From NCBI GenBank assembly GCA_028817755.1, contig JAPPPA010000257.1, positions 1 through 12,699 on the forward strand: 12,699 bases of DNA, given 5' to 3'. This document shows positions 1 to 7,078 of the stretch, in pieces. The position numbers and the translations under genes were made by a program. Position 1 is the stretch's first letter. Every line of letters starts with the position of its first letter. Under the pieces are notes generated by a model. It was not told the origin of the DNA, ran no database searches, and worked only from the letters and a program-made list of their open reading frames with translations. The stretch is from Gammaproteobacteria bacterium. Its GTDB lineage: Bacteria > Pseudomonadota > Gammaproteobacteria > JAPPPA01.

Positions 1-102
1 TCACTTCGGAGCCTGACAAGTCCCCTTTACGCTTTTTTTACAAATTATTTCTTGTTTGTTTAATTTTCATCCAAACCAGAACTAACAACGACAATAAGCC
101 AT

Positions 103-136
103 AAAAAAAGCCGCGTTATTACTAACGCGGCTTTTT
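103..136 (-). terminator. Rho-independent terminator after hupB
   Basis: A perfect 14-bp inverted repeat (arms 105-118 and 123-136) has a 4-nt loop and a GC-rich core, GCCGCGTTA paired with TAACGCGGC. Read on the minus strand it ends in a run of seven T (103-109), so it should stop hupB transcription. The other side carries five T, so it could also work in the plus direction. It starts about 20 bp past the hupB stop codon. Confidence 0.93.
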
Positions 137-145
137 AAAACGATG

Positions 146-166
146 GTTAACTAAATCTTAGTTAAC
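146..166. repeat. Perfect 9-bp inverted repeat over the hupB stop codon
   Basis: GTTAACTAA (146-154) and TTAGTTAAC (158-166) are exact reverse complements separated by 3 nt. The right arm contains the last two hupB codons and the TAA stop (158-160). It is AT-rich and has no T tract directly after it. It may form a weak hairpin ahead of the main terminator at 103-136, but it is not a convincing terminator by itself. Confidence 0.6.
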
Positions 167-430
167 AGCGTCTTTTAGTGCTTTACCAGCTTTGAACGCA
201 GGTACTTTGCTAGCAGCAATTTGTAGCTCTTCGCCAGTCTTAGGGTTGCGGCCAGTGCGAGCAGCACGGTCACGAACTAGGAAGGTACCGAAACCAACTA
301 GGGTTACGCTGTCGCCAGCTTTAAGAGCGCCAGATACGGTGTCTACCAATGCATCTACTGCACGGCCAGCATCAGCTTTAGAGATATCTGCGCCAGCAGC
401 TACTGCATCGATCAATTCAGACTTATTCAT
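158..430 (-). CDS. hupB: DNA-binding protein HU-beta
   Basis: This small basic nucleoid protein bends and wraps DNA with little sequence preference and acts as a homodimer or as an HU-alpha/beta heterodimer. The 90-residue product is full length for the family. It starts MNKSELIDAVA, as HU proteins do, and carries the GFGTF turn (46-50). It also has the DNA-embracing beta arm around residues 55-70, with the RTGRNPKTG signature and the intercalating proline of RNP. The ATG has a GGAG Shine-Dalgarno element about 11 nt upstream, longer than usual. The gene lies 243 bp downstream of lon in the same direction, the common gammaproteobacterial order. No terminator is visible between them, so lon read-through is possible, but the gene also has its own promoter (617-646) and a strong terminator. 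The call of the beta paralogue rests on the position next to lon. Confidence 0.97.
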   Translation of the reverse strand: MNKSELIDAVAAGADISKADAGRAVDALVDTVSGALKAGDSVTLVGFGTFLVRDRAARTGRNPKTGEELQIAASKVPAFKAGKALKDAVN

Positions 431-432
431 TT

Positions 433-444
433 GAGTAATTACTC
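433..444 (-). promoter_or_regulatory. 12-bp palindrome embedded in the hupB ribosome-binding region
   Basis: GAGTAATTACTC is a perfect palindrome lying two bases before the hupB ATG. Its upstream half shares the GAG of the GAGGAG Shine-Dalgarno element (minus strand, 449-442). In RNA it can form a 4-bp stem with an AATT loop, which would both tie up part of the Shine-Dalgarno element and shorten the effective distance to the start. The palindrome is directly visible; the regulatory role is inference. Confidence 0.4.
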
Positions 445-512
445 CTCGGGTTCAACATGGGGTCGTTTTTTGTACTGCGCCTAGGGACCAATCTAGTCGC
501 AGTTTATTGTTT

Positions 513-525
513 TGGCCTTAGGCCA
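513..525 (-). promoter_or_regulatory. Small hairpin in the hupB leader
   Basis: TGGCC and GGCCA flank a TTA loop inside the predicted hupB 5' untranslated region. The stem is short but mostly GC. It has no T tract, so it is not a terminator. It may be a leader RNA structure or a palindromic protein site; nothing else supports a function. Confidence 0.3.
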
Positions 526-616
526 TTGGCTTGTTGCCATGCCAGATAAGCAAACGATAGAAGGGCTGAGTATTGGACTGATACATTCGCCCTCCCTTGT
601 CGCTGTCGACCTAAGT

Positions 617-646
617 TTTATACCAACGCGGTTTCTGGCAAGTCAA
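617..646 (-). promoter_or_regulatory. Sigma70-type promoter for hupB
   Basis: On the minus strand there is a -35 TTGACT (plus positions 641-646), an 18-bp spacer and a -10 TATAAA (617-622). Each hexamer matches consensus at five of six positions. The predicted transcription start is near 610, giving hupB a leader of about 180 nt. It lies just past the lon stop codon (674-676) and would let hupB be expressed independently of lon. Confidence 0.65.
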
Positions 647-673
647 CAAGTTTTCTTCACCGTTTGTCGGGAT

Positions 674-3157
674 TTAGTGAGCGTGGGTTGTTTTGCTCTT
701 CCCGCCGGATGCGACCGGCAGGTTAGCAAACTCGCCGCGTGCCACCGTTTCTGGCGTAGGCACATGCTGTAAGGCATGTTCAAACACCGTCTCTACCCAA
801 CGCACCGGCACGATCTCTAACAAGCCTTTCACGTTCTCTGGGATTTCCCTAAGGTCCTTAATATTTTCTTCAGGAATCAATACCTTACGGATGCCACCAC
901 GCTGTGCGGCTAATAATTTTTCCTTCAAACCGCCAATCGGCAAGACCTCGCCACGCAGGGTAATTTCACCCGTCATAGCCACATCAGCGCGTACAGGCAC
1001 GCCGGTCAGTGCAGACACCAAAGCCGTGGTCATAGCCGAGCCAGCGCTAGGGCCGTCCTTCGGCGTAGCACCTTCTGGCACATGAATATGCACATCAAAT
1101 TTTTGATTAAATTCAGGGTCAATACCGAGCGACTGAGCACGACTGCGCACGACTGTCATCGCCGCTTGCACCGATTCCTTCATTACATCGCCTAAATGTC
1201 CTGTATTTAGAAGTCGGCCCTTGCCTGACATGATGGCAGATTCGATGGTTAATAAGTCACCACCCACCTCTGTCCAAGCCAAACCGGTCACTTGCCCAAT
1301 TCGATCTTCTTGCTCGGCCTCGCCATAACGGAAACGGCGCACACCAATCATCTCTTCAAGGTCTTCTGACTTAACATGAACCGAGTTCGAAGCCTTATCA
1401 GCAGCCAGTTGACGCACGACCTTGCGGCAAAGCTTGGCCATCTCGCGCTCTAAGCTACGTACGCCGGCTTCACGGGTGTAGTAACGAATAAGGTCCGTAA
1501 TAACAGCATCATCAACCTCAATCTCTTCTGGCTTAAGGCCATGCCGCCCTACTTGCTTAGGCAATAGGTAAGTACGTGCAATATTGAGTTTTTCCGCTTC
1601 GGTGTAGCCAGACAAGCGAATAACTTCCATACGGTCCAAAAGTGGGCCTGGAATATTCATGCTGTTGGCGGTACAAACAAACATGACTTCTGATAAGTCA
1701 CAGTCCACTTCTAGGTAGTGGTCGTTAAACGTGCTGTTTTGCTCTGGGTCCAAGACCTCAAGCAAGGCTGATGACGGGTCACCCCGGAAGTCAGTCGACA
1801 TCTTGTCGATTTCATCCAGCAAGACCATTGGGTTCTTCACGCCAGTTTTATTGATTTTCTGTACCAATTTACCTGGCATAGCACCGATGTAAGTACGACG
1901 ATGGCCGCGAATTTCAGCTTCATCACGGACGCCACCAAGCGCAATACGCGAAAACTTACGGTTAGTGGACTTAGCAATACTTTGACCAAGCGAAGTCTTA
2001 CCAACGCCAGGAGGCCCTACAAGACAGAGAATCGGCCCACGCATTTTTTTCACACGCTGCTGTACCGCAAGGTACTCCACAATGCGCTCTTTCACTTTTT
2101 CTAGACCATAGTGATCTGAATCAAGAATTTCTTGCGCTTTGTCTAAGTCGACGCTCACGCGTGACTTTTTCTTCCATGGAAAGCCCAGCAACCAATCGAG
2201 ATAGTTACGCACCACAGCTGCTTCGGCAGACATTGGCGACATCATCTTCAATTTGGCGAGTTCGGAATCGGCCTTTTCTTTGGCTTCTTGCGGCATGCCG
2301 GCTTTTTCGATTTTCTCAGCATAGGCAAGCATGTCATCCTGAGCATCTTCACCGTCGTTGAGCTCTTTCTGAATGGCTTTCATTTGCTCATTCAGATAAT
2401 ACTCACGCTGACTTTTCTCCATTTGCTTGCGCACACGGCCGCGCACACGCTTTTCCATTTCCGCTAGATCAATTTCAGTCTCAATGGAGCGTAAAACTAG
2501 CTCTAAACGTTCTAAGACGTTGAGCGCCTCTAGCAACTCTTGTTTTTTATCTAGACGAATATTGAGGTGCGCCGAAATGGAGTCACACAAACGTGCTGGC
2601 TCATCAATACTGGTGACCGCCTTCACGACTTCGCTTGGCACTTTCGTATTGAGCTTCACATACTGCTCGAAGACTGAGAGCACAGCGCCCATCAGCACTT
2701 TAGATTGCTCGTCAGGTGTTACATCTTCCGGTACCGGAGTCGCCTGCTCTTCTAGCTCGCCTTGCAGGTGATCGACATAAGAGTCCAACACTTCATATTC
2801 GGCTGAAATACCGTCGTCTTCGTCCAACAACAAAGCATTTACTTTGATACGAGTGCTACCTTCAACCAGCACTTTAACGGTACCGTCAGGTAGTTTTAGC
2901 AACTGCAGGATGCTTGCTAGGGTGCCAATTTCAAACAGGTCTTCGTTATTAGGATCTTCTACCTCAGCAGAACGTTGCGCCAGCATGACAACCTTTTTGT
3001 CGTTGGCCATTGCCTTGTTTAAGGCTTGAATACTTTTTTCGCGACCAACAAATAGCGGTGTCACCATGTCTGGAAAAACCACTACATCTCTTAGCGGGAT
3101 GAGTGGCGCTACGCCGTTTTCAACCAATACTTCGGTCATATTCTTTGTCTCATTCAC
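674..3157 (-). CDS. lon: ATP-dependent protease Lon (LonA)
   Basis: This cytoplasmic AAA+ serine protease degrades misfolded proteins and specific short-lived regulators. Domains in order are the N-terminal substrate-binding region (about 17-225), a coiled-coil region with the conserved KQMEKSQREYYLNEQ stretch (about 244-258), the AAA+ module with Walker A GPPGVGKT (381-388) and Walker B VLLDEID (445-451), and the C-terminal protease. The catalytic pair is Ser704 in DGPSAG and Lys747 in the LKEK motif. At 827 residues it is about 40 longer than E. coli Lon (784). The extra length is an acidic stretch near 133-152 and a C-terminal tail of about 25 residues ending THAH. The listed start is a GTG (3155-3157) with no clear Shine-Dalgarno sequence. 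An in-frame ATG at codon 7 (3137-3139) is an equally good choice, giving 821 residues. The gene lies 113 bp after clpX. Confidence 0.98.
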   Translation of the reverse strand: MNETKNMTEVLVENGVAPLIPLRDVVVFPDMVTPLFVGREKSIQALNKAMANDKKVVMLAQRSAEVEDPNNEDLFEIGTLASILQLLKLPDGTVKVLVEGSTRIKVNALLLDEDDGISAEYEVLDSYVDHLQGELEEQATPVPEDVTPDEQSKVLMGAVLSVFEQYVKLNTKVPSEVVKAVTSIDEPARLCDSISAHLNIRLDKKQELLEALNVLERLELVLRSIETEIDLAEMEKRVRGRVRKQMEKSQREYYLNEQMKAIQKELNDGEDAQDDMLAYAEKIEKAGMPQEAKEKADSELAKLKMMSPMSAEAAVVRNYLDWLLGFPWKKKSRVSVDLDKAQEILDSDHYGLEKVKERIVEYLAVQQRVKKMRGPILCLVGPPGVGKTSLGQSIAKSTNRKFSRIALGGVRDEAEIRGHRRTYIGAMPGKLVQKINKTGVKNPMVLLDEIDKMSTDFRGDPSSALLEVLDPEQNSTFNDHYLEVDCDLSEVMFVCTANSMNIPGPLLDRMEVIRLSGYTEAEKLNIARTYLLPKQVGRHGLKPEEIEVDDAVITDLIRYYTREAGVRSLEREMAKLCRKVVRQLAADKASNSVHVKSEDLEEMIGVRRFRYGEAEQEDRIGQVTGLAWTEVGGDLLTIESAIMSGKGRLLNTGHLGDVMKESVQAAMTVVRSRAQSLGIDPEFNQKFDVHIHVPEGATPKDGPSAGSAMTTALVSALTGVPVRADVAMTGEITLRGEVLPIGGLKEKLLAAQRGGIRKVLIPEENIKDLREIPENVKGLLEIVPVRWVETVFEHALQHVPTPETVARGEFANLPVASGGKSKTTHAH

Positions 3158-3177
3158 TTAGCTATATGCTGCTAAGT
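3156..3177 (-). promoter_or_regulatory. Perfect 7-bp inverted repeat over the annotated lon start
   Basis: ACTTAGC (3156-3162) and GCTAAGT (3171-3177) are exact complements with an 8-nt loop. The arm nearest lon includes two bases of the GTG start codon. In the mRNA the stem would hide that start or, if the ATG at 3137-3139 is used, sit in the leader about 17 nt upstream. As DNA it could be an operator. Function is inferred only. Confidence 0.4.
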
Positions 3178-3202
3178 ATTAAAAATTCAGTTTCCAAAAC
3201 GC

Positions 3203-3231
3203 AAACACCGGCGCACAAGGCCCCGGTGTTT
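3203..3231 (-). terminator. Hairpin between clpX and lon, possible weak terminator
   Basis: AAACACCGG (3203-3211) and CCGGTGTTT (3223-3231) form a 9-bp perfect stem with an 11-nt loop. In the minus direction it is followed by GCGTTTTGG, so only a short interrupted T run follows. It could partly separate clpX and lon transcription or stabilise the 3' end of the clpX message. A second short stem, CAAAAG and CTTTTG (3234-3247), lies just upstream. Confidence 0.45.
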
Positions 3232-3270
3232 CGCAAAAGCACTTTTGTGGTCGCCTCAGCAACCAAAGCT

Positions 3271-4572
3271 TTAGGAGGCCGCCAGATCTTCAGGCTCACT
3301 CCGCTTTTGATTCTCGTTTATCAGCAGTGGGTTGGCATCACCGCGAACCACGGCCGCATCAACCACCACTTTAGACACACCTTCCATAGACGGTAAGTCA
3401 TACATGGTGTCGAGTAGCACGTTTTCAATGATGGTACGCAAACCACGAGCACCGGTACGGCGCTCGATCGCGCGGCGCGCAATCTCATGCAGCGCGTCGT
3501 CACGGAATTCCAAGCCAACACCTTCCATATCAAAGATACGTGAGTATTGCTTAGTTAAGGCGTTACGCGGCTTCACCAGAATATCCACAAGGGCTTCTTC
3601 GTTAAGCTCATCCAGCACCGCCACGACAGGCAAACGGCCAATAAACTCAGGAATCAGACCATAACGGGCCAAATCTTCTGGCTCGCAATCATGTAGCAGC
3701 TTATTTAGCTGACGCTCATCTTCTTGTGACTGCACCTCAGCATTAAAGCCGATACCACTCTTGTCGGTACGCGCTTGAATCACTTTCTCAAGACCAGCAA
3801 AAGCACCACCACAGATAAACAACACATTAGAGGTATCTACTTGTAGAAACTCTTGCTGCGGATGCTTGCGGCCACCCTGCGGAGGAACCGAAGCCACGGT
3901 GCCTTCAATCAGTTTCAGTAGTGCTTGCTGCACACCCTCACCAGAGACATCACGGGTAATGGATGGGTTATCTGATTTACGCGAAATCTTATCGATTTCA
4001 TCGATATAAACAATACCGCTTTGCGCGCGATCAACATCGTAATCGCAGCTTTGCAGTAGCTTCTGCACAATATTTTCAACGTCCTCACCCACATAACCGG
4101 CTTCGGTCAAGGTGGTGGCATCGGCAATCGTGAACGGTACGTTCAGCATGCGTGCCAAAGTGTCCGCTAGATAAGTTTTACCAGAGCCGGTTGGGCCGAT
4201 AAGCAGGATATTACTCTTGCTCAACTCAACTTCGTCTTCTTCGGTTTTCTTACCTTTATTGCTTTCGGTCACGCGCAAACGTTTGTAGTGGTTATAAACC
4301 GCTACGGCTAATACACGCTTGGCGCGCTCTTGCCCAATAACGTAGTTGTCGAGGTGTTCTTTAATCTCAACAGGCGCTGGCAACGGAGAGTCGGTCGACT
4401 CTTCGGTGTCTTGAACTTCTTCTTGGATAATGTCGTTGCACAAGTCAACGCACTCATTACAAATATAAACCCCTGATGGGCCTGCAATAAGCTTGTCTAC
4501 TTCATGCTGTGTTTTGTTACAAAACGAACAGTGCAACACTTCGTTGCGGCTGCCGCCGGTTTCTTCTGTCAT
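3271..4572 (-). CDS. clpX: ATP-dependent unfoldase ClpX, specificity subunit of ClpXP
   Basis: This AAA+ hexamer recognises tagged or specific substrates such as ssrA-tagged proteins, unfolds them and passes them into ClpP. The N-terminal C4 zinc-binding domain has Cys15, Cys18, Cys38 and Cys41. It is followed by Walker A GPTGSGKT (126-133), the pore-1 loop GYVG (159-162), Walker B VYIDEID (188-194), the RKH pore-entry loop (235-237), the ClpP-docking IGF loop (274-276) and the sensor-2 region GARG (374-377). All key elements are present, and 433 residues is near the usual length (E. coli 424). The ATG is preceded by AGAG about 8 nt upstream plus an AAGGG touching the start, so initiation strength is uncertain. 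It lies 131 bp downstream of clpP in the same direction, close to the E. coli arrangement. Confidence 0.98.
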   Translation of the reverse strand: MTEETGGSRNEVLHCSFCNKTQHEVDKLIAGPSGVYICNECVDLCNDIIQEEVQDTEESTDSPLPAPVEIKEHLDNYVIGQERAKRVLAVAVYNHYKRLRVTESNKGKKTEEDEVELSKSNILLIGPTGSGKTYLADTLARMLNVPFTIADATTLTEAGYVGEDVENIVQKLLQSCDYDVDRAQSGIVYIDEIDKISRKSDNPSITRDVSGEGVQQALLKLIEGTVASVPPQGGRKHPQQEFLQVDTSNVLFICGGAFAGLEKVIQARTDKSGIGFNAEVQSQEDERQLNKLLHDCEPEDLARYGLIPEFIGRLPVVAVLDELNEEALVDILVKPRNALTKQYSRIFDMEGVGLEFRDDALHEIARRAIERRTGARGLRTIIENVLLDTMYDLPSMEGVSKVVVDAAVVRGDANPLLINENQKRSEPEDLAAS

Positions 4573-4662
4573 CCCTTAATCTCTACGATTTTCCCCGCGA
4601 GCGGAGGTTTAACCCCTTTACCTAAATCTAGGTATACCACTACAGGGAATTTTTGCAAAACC

Positions 4663-4691
4663 CCTGAAGCCCTATAAATGGGACTTCAAGG
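4663..4691 (-). terminator. Hairpin after clpP, possible attenuator before clpX
   Basis: The plus-strand arms CCTGAAGCCC and GGGACTTCAAGG pair with two bulged bases around an ATTTATA loop. On the minus strand the stem is followed, after GGGG, by TTTTG. This begins about 13 bp past the clpP stop and resembles a weak terminator that could lower clpX relative to clpP. The rest of the 131-bp gap holds two smaller palindromes, ACCTA-AATC-TAGGT (4620-4633) and CCGC-GA-GCGG (4594-4603). Confidence 0.4.
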
Positions 4692-4703
4692 ATGCAATTT
4701 GGT

Positions 4704-5321
4704 TTAACGCTTCGCTAAAACTTCGTCAATCAAGCCGTATTCTTTAGCGTCCGTGGCACTCATAAAGTTATCGCGATCGGTATCCTGCTGGATACGATCC
4801 ATTGGCTTACCGGAGTGGTCAGCCAACACTTGATTCAAGCGCTCACGGATATACAAAATTTCTTTGGCGTGAATTTCAATATCACTCGCCTGGCCTTGGA
4901 AACCTCCTAGCGGCTGGTGAATCATCACGCGGCTGTGAGGCAAGGCAAAGCGCTTACCTTTTTCACCACCGGCCAACAGCACAGCACCCATGCTAGCTGC
5001 CTGACCGATACAAATAGTGCTCACATTCGGCTTAATAAACTGCATGGTGTCGTAAATCGCCATGCCCGCAGTTACTGAGCCACCTGGAGAGTTAATGTAT
5101 AGGTGAATGTCTTTATCTGGGTTTTCAGATTCCAAAAACAATAGCTGGGCCACAATTAAGTTAGCCATATTGTCTTCTACTTGACCCACAGCAAATACCA
5201 AGCGCTCTTTCAGCAAACGCGAGTAAATGTCGTAAGAGCGCTCACCCCGTGATGTTTGCTCTACAACCATTGGAATCATGCCAATGTTTTGAATATCTGA
5301 TGCGGTATTCGAAATGCTCAT
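4704..5321 (-). CDS. clpP: ATP-dependent Clp protease proteolytic subunit
   Basis: ClpP forms a double-heptamer serine protease chamber fed by ClpX or ClpA. The catalytic triad is visible: Ser110 in GQAASMG, His135 in MIHQP and Asp184 in TDRDN. The spacing matches E. coli Ser97/His122/Asp171 exactly. The region SPGGSVTAGMAIYD (78-91) forms the oxyanion and substrate-strand area. At 205 residues it is normal in length, and the first 14 or so residues are likely a propeptide removed autocatalytically, as in E. coli. The ATG has a good GAGGG Shine-Dalgarno sequence five bases upstream. A strong terminator lies between tig and clpP, so clpP must rely on read-through or on a promoter in the roughly 45 bp after the terminator. 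I could not see a convincing one, nor a clear sigma32 (heat-shock) promoter. Confidence 0.98.
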   Translation of the reverse strand: MSISNTASDIQNIGMIPMVVEQTSRGERSYDIYSRLLKERLVFAVGQVEDNMANLIVAQLLFLESENPDKDIHLYINSPGGSVTAGMAIYDTMQFIKPNVSTICIGQAASMGAVLLAGGEKGKRFALPHSRVMIHQPLGGFQGQASDIEIHAKEILYIRERLNQVLADHSGKPMDRIQQDTDRDNFMSATDAKEYGLIDEVLAKR

Positions 5322-5366
5322 TTGTCCCTCATTCGGTCAAGCTTTTTCTGTATTTGTAACGGCCAT

Positions 5367-5409
5367 AAAAAAACCGAGCTAGAGCGCAGTGTACAACGCT
5401 TTAGCTCGG
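5367..5409 (-). terminator. Rho-independent terminator after tig
   Basis: Arms at 5374-5386 and 5397-5409 form a 13-position stem with one mismatch (core CCGAGCTA with TAGCTCGG) and a 10-nt loop. On the minus strand the stem is followed by seven T (5367-5373). The plus direction also has four T, so it may be bidirectional. It lies between tig and clpP. Confidence 0.92.
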
Positions 5410-5415
5410 TTTTGC

Positions 5416-5441
5416 GCGGCCTTTGTAAAAATTAAGGCCGC
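5416..5441 (-). repeat. Second perfect hairpin between tig and the tig terminator
   Basis: GCGGCCTT (5416-5423) and AAGGCCGC (5434-5441) are perfect complements with a 10-nt AT-rich loop. It precedes the main terminator by a few bases in the direction of tig transcription and has no T tract of its own. It may protect the 3' end of the tig mRNA or act as a DNA palindrome. Confidence 0.5.
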
Positions 5442-5467
5442 TTATCCAGCTTAGTTTTTAGACTAGC

Positions 5468-6805
5468 TTAAGCACCGGTTAGCTCAGCGAAAGTGCTGGC
5501 TTTATCGGTCACTTTTGCTTTTGAAAGCACAAGCTCAACCACTTGGTCTTCAAGTACTGAAGATTCAATGCCGGCCATGGCTTGCTGATTGCTGCGGTAG
5601 TACTGCTTAAAGGCATCGCCTTGTTCGCCGTATTGAGCAACCATTGCGTCTAGTGCTTCTTCAACTTTTGCTTCATCAGCAGTTAAGTCGTTGGCACGGA
5701 TGATCTCGCCGAACACTAGACCAACATGTACACGCTGGCGCGCTTGCTCAGCAAACATTTCGTCAGGGAAAATGTCGTCTGGAAGATCAACATTGCCTTG
5801 ACCGTATTGCGCCGCGCGTTGCTTAGCTTCTTCACGTAGACGACCGATTTCTTGAGTAACCAAGGCACCCGGAACGTCAACTTCGTTAGCCGCAGTTAGG
5901 CCTTCAACTACTTGCTCTTTCACTTTGGCTTTAATAGTCGCGTCTAGTTCACGTTCCATATTGCCTTTTAGCTCTTCACGTAGCTTGTCGGCGCCGCCTT
6001 CTTCAATGCCAAGCTTGGTAGCAAACTCGTCATCAATGGCTGGCTCAACACCCTCTTCTACTGCTTTAACAGTAATGGTGTAGGTCGCGGTTTTATTCGC
6101 AACTTCTTCAGTGCGGTAGCCTTTAGGGAATTTAACCTTGGCTTTCACTTCGTCACCGGCTTTGGCGCCAATCAGTGCTTCAGTGAATGACTCTTCGAAC
6201 TCATCAGGCATGCTGCCTTTGCCGATCACAAACTGAGCGTCGGTCGCGGTGTTGCCTGGGAAGGTACCGTCGTTGTCTTCTGACTTACGGGTTTTACCTT
6301 CAAAATCAACTTTAACGCGGTCGCCAGCAGCGGCTTCACGCTCAACGTCTTTCCATTCAGTGTGTTGCTGCTGCAACTTGCCAAGCATATCTTCAAGGTC
6401 AGCATCGCTGATCTCAGCGGTAGCGCGCTCAACTTTTAGCTTGTCGATACCTTGTACTTCAAACTCTGGGTACACCTCAAATTCAGCGGTGTATTCAAAG
6501 TCCTTACCTTCTTCCATGGTTACCGGGTTAATTTCCGGCATGCCTGCTGGGCGTAGGTTTTCTTGCTCTAGCGCTTTAGCGTATGAAGGCTGTAGTTCTT
6601 TCTCGCAAACTTCGGCGCGAATTGAAGGACCAAAACGGCTTTTAACCAAGTTCGCTGGCACTTTACCTGGACGGAAACCAGGAAGACGAACCGTACGAGA
6701 AACCTCTTTCAGGCGCTCAGTAATTTTTGGCTCTAAGTCAGCGGTAGGAATAGAAACGGTGAGCTTACGACCAAGCGTGCTGGTGTTTTCAACAGCGACT
6801 TTCAT
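5468..6805 (-). CDS. tig: Trigger factor, ribosome-associated chaperone
   Basis: Trigger factor binds the ribosome exit tunnel and shields nascent chains. The N-terminal ribosome-binding domain carries the GFRPGKVP signature (43-50), followed by an FKBP-type peptidyl-prolyl isomerase domain (about 160-250) and the C-terminal helical chaperone arms. The 445-residue length is typical (E. coli 432). The FKBP domain is odd. Where E. coli has RMIPGFEDGIKG, this protein has SMPDEFEESFTEALIG (198-213), with the I-P-G core changed and about four residues added. The preceding flap is also longer (172-190). Isomerase activity may therefore be reduced or altered, while the chaperone parts look intact. 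The ATG has an AGG about eight bases upstream, with a short hairpin in front of it. It is the first gene of the proteostasis block and is separated from the upstream tRNA-Leu by a terminator. Confidence 0.97.
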   Translation of the reverse strand: MKVAVENTSTLGRKLTVSIPTADLEPKITERLKEVSRTVRLPGFRPGKVPANLVKSRFGPSIRAEVCEKELQPSYAKALEQENLRPAGMPEINPVTMEEGKDFEYTAEFEVYPEFEVQGIDKLKVERATAEISDADLEDMLGKLQQQHTEWKDVEREAAAGDRVKVDFEGKTRKSEDNDGTFPGNTATDAQFVIGKGSMPDEFEESFTEALIGAKAGDEVKAKVKFPKGYRTEEVANKTATYTITVKAVEEGVEPAIDDEFATKLGIEEGGADKLREELKGNMERELDATIKAKVKEQVVEGLTAANEVDVPGALVTQEIGRLREEAKQRAAQYGQGNVDLPDDIFPDEMFAEQARQRVHVGLVFGEIIRANDLTADEAKVEEALDAMVAQYGEQGDAFKQYYRSNQQAMAGIESSVLEDQVVELVLSKAKVTDKASTFAELTGA

Positions 6806-6820
6806 AGATCAAACCTATGC

Positions 6821-6836
6821 AGCCCGAGAGTGGGCT
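6821..6836 (-). promoter_or_regulatory. Short hairpin just upstream of the tig Shine-Dalgarno
   Basis: AGCCC and GGGCT flank a 6-nt loop. On the minus strand the stem ends four bases before the AGG (6814-6816) used by tig. It is GC-rich and could affect ribosome access, but no further support is visible. Confidence 0.25.
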
Positions 6837-6853
6837 TAATGAGTTAGCAGTAC

Positions 6854-6894
6854 AAAAAAAATCAGCGCCAGCAGAGTAACTCTGGGGCGCTGAT
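6854..6894 (-). terminator. Rho-independent terminator between tRNA-Leu and tig
   Basis: The outer arms ATCAGCGCC (6861-6869) and GGCGCTGAT (6886-6894) enclose an inner stem CAGAG/CTCTG with a TAA loop. On the minus strand the stem runs into eight T. It lies 13 bp downstream of the mature tRNA 3' end, so it should end the tRNA transcript. tig then needs read-through or a promoter within about 50 bp. Confidence 0.93.
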
Positions 6895-6906
6895 TTCTTT
6901 AATAAG

Positions 6907-6991
<85 letters not shown>

Positions 6992-7049
6992 ATTGTATTT
7001 CGTGCTGTGGGGTTGGCTTTAGCAACAACCTCATCAGCAACGGCGCGCG

Positions 7050-7078
7050 ATTCTACACAGGCTTTTTAGGAATATCTA
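7050..7078 (-). promoter_or_regulatory. Promoter for tRNA-Leu with GC-rich discriminator
   Basis: On the minus strand there is a -35 TAGATA (7073-7078, four of six matches), a 17-bp spacer and a -10 TAGAAT (7050-7055, five of six). It is followed by CGCGCGCC in the discriminator region. GC-rich discriminators are known in stable-RNA promoters under stringent (ppGpp) control. The predicted leader to the mature tRNA 5' end is about 50 nt. The -35 lies inside the inverted repeat that follows pgk. Confidence 0.6.

Noticed and set aside
1..102. AT-rich stretch after the hupB terminator, with a possible 10-codon minus-strand frame from an ATG near 70
   Set aside because: It is too short, has no clear ribosome site and shows no tRNA fold. 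It may be the leader of the next gene (ppiD often follows hupB), but that gene is not in the window.
512..772. 86-codon plus-strand frame covering the hupB leader and lon 3' end
   Set aside because: It has a TTG start with no Shine-Dalgarno sequence and no motif, and it overlaps the hupB promoter and lon antisense.
4663..4700. CTTGAAG followed by CCCATTTA on the minus strand, resembling a sigma32 promoter before clpX
   Set aside because: The two elements are only a few bases apart instead of 13-17, so they cannot act as a sigma32 promoter; they are part of the hairpin.
6249..6839. 196-codon plus-strand open frame over the start of tig
   Set aside because: It is antisense to a clear trigger factor gene and its composition is Ser/Arg-rich, as expected of a shadow frame. 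It shows no known motif.
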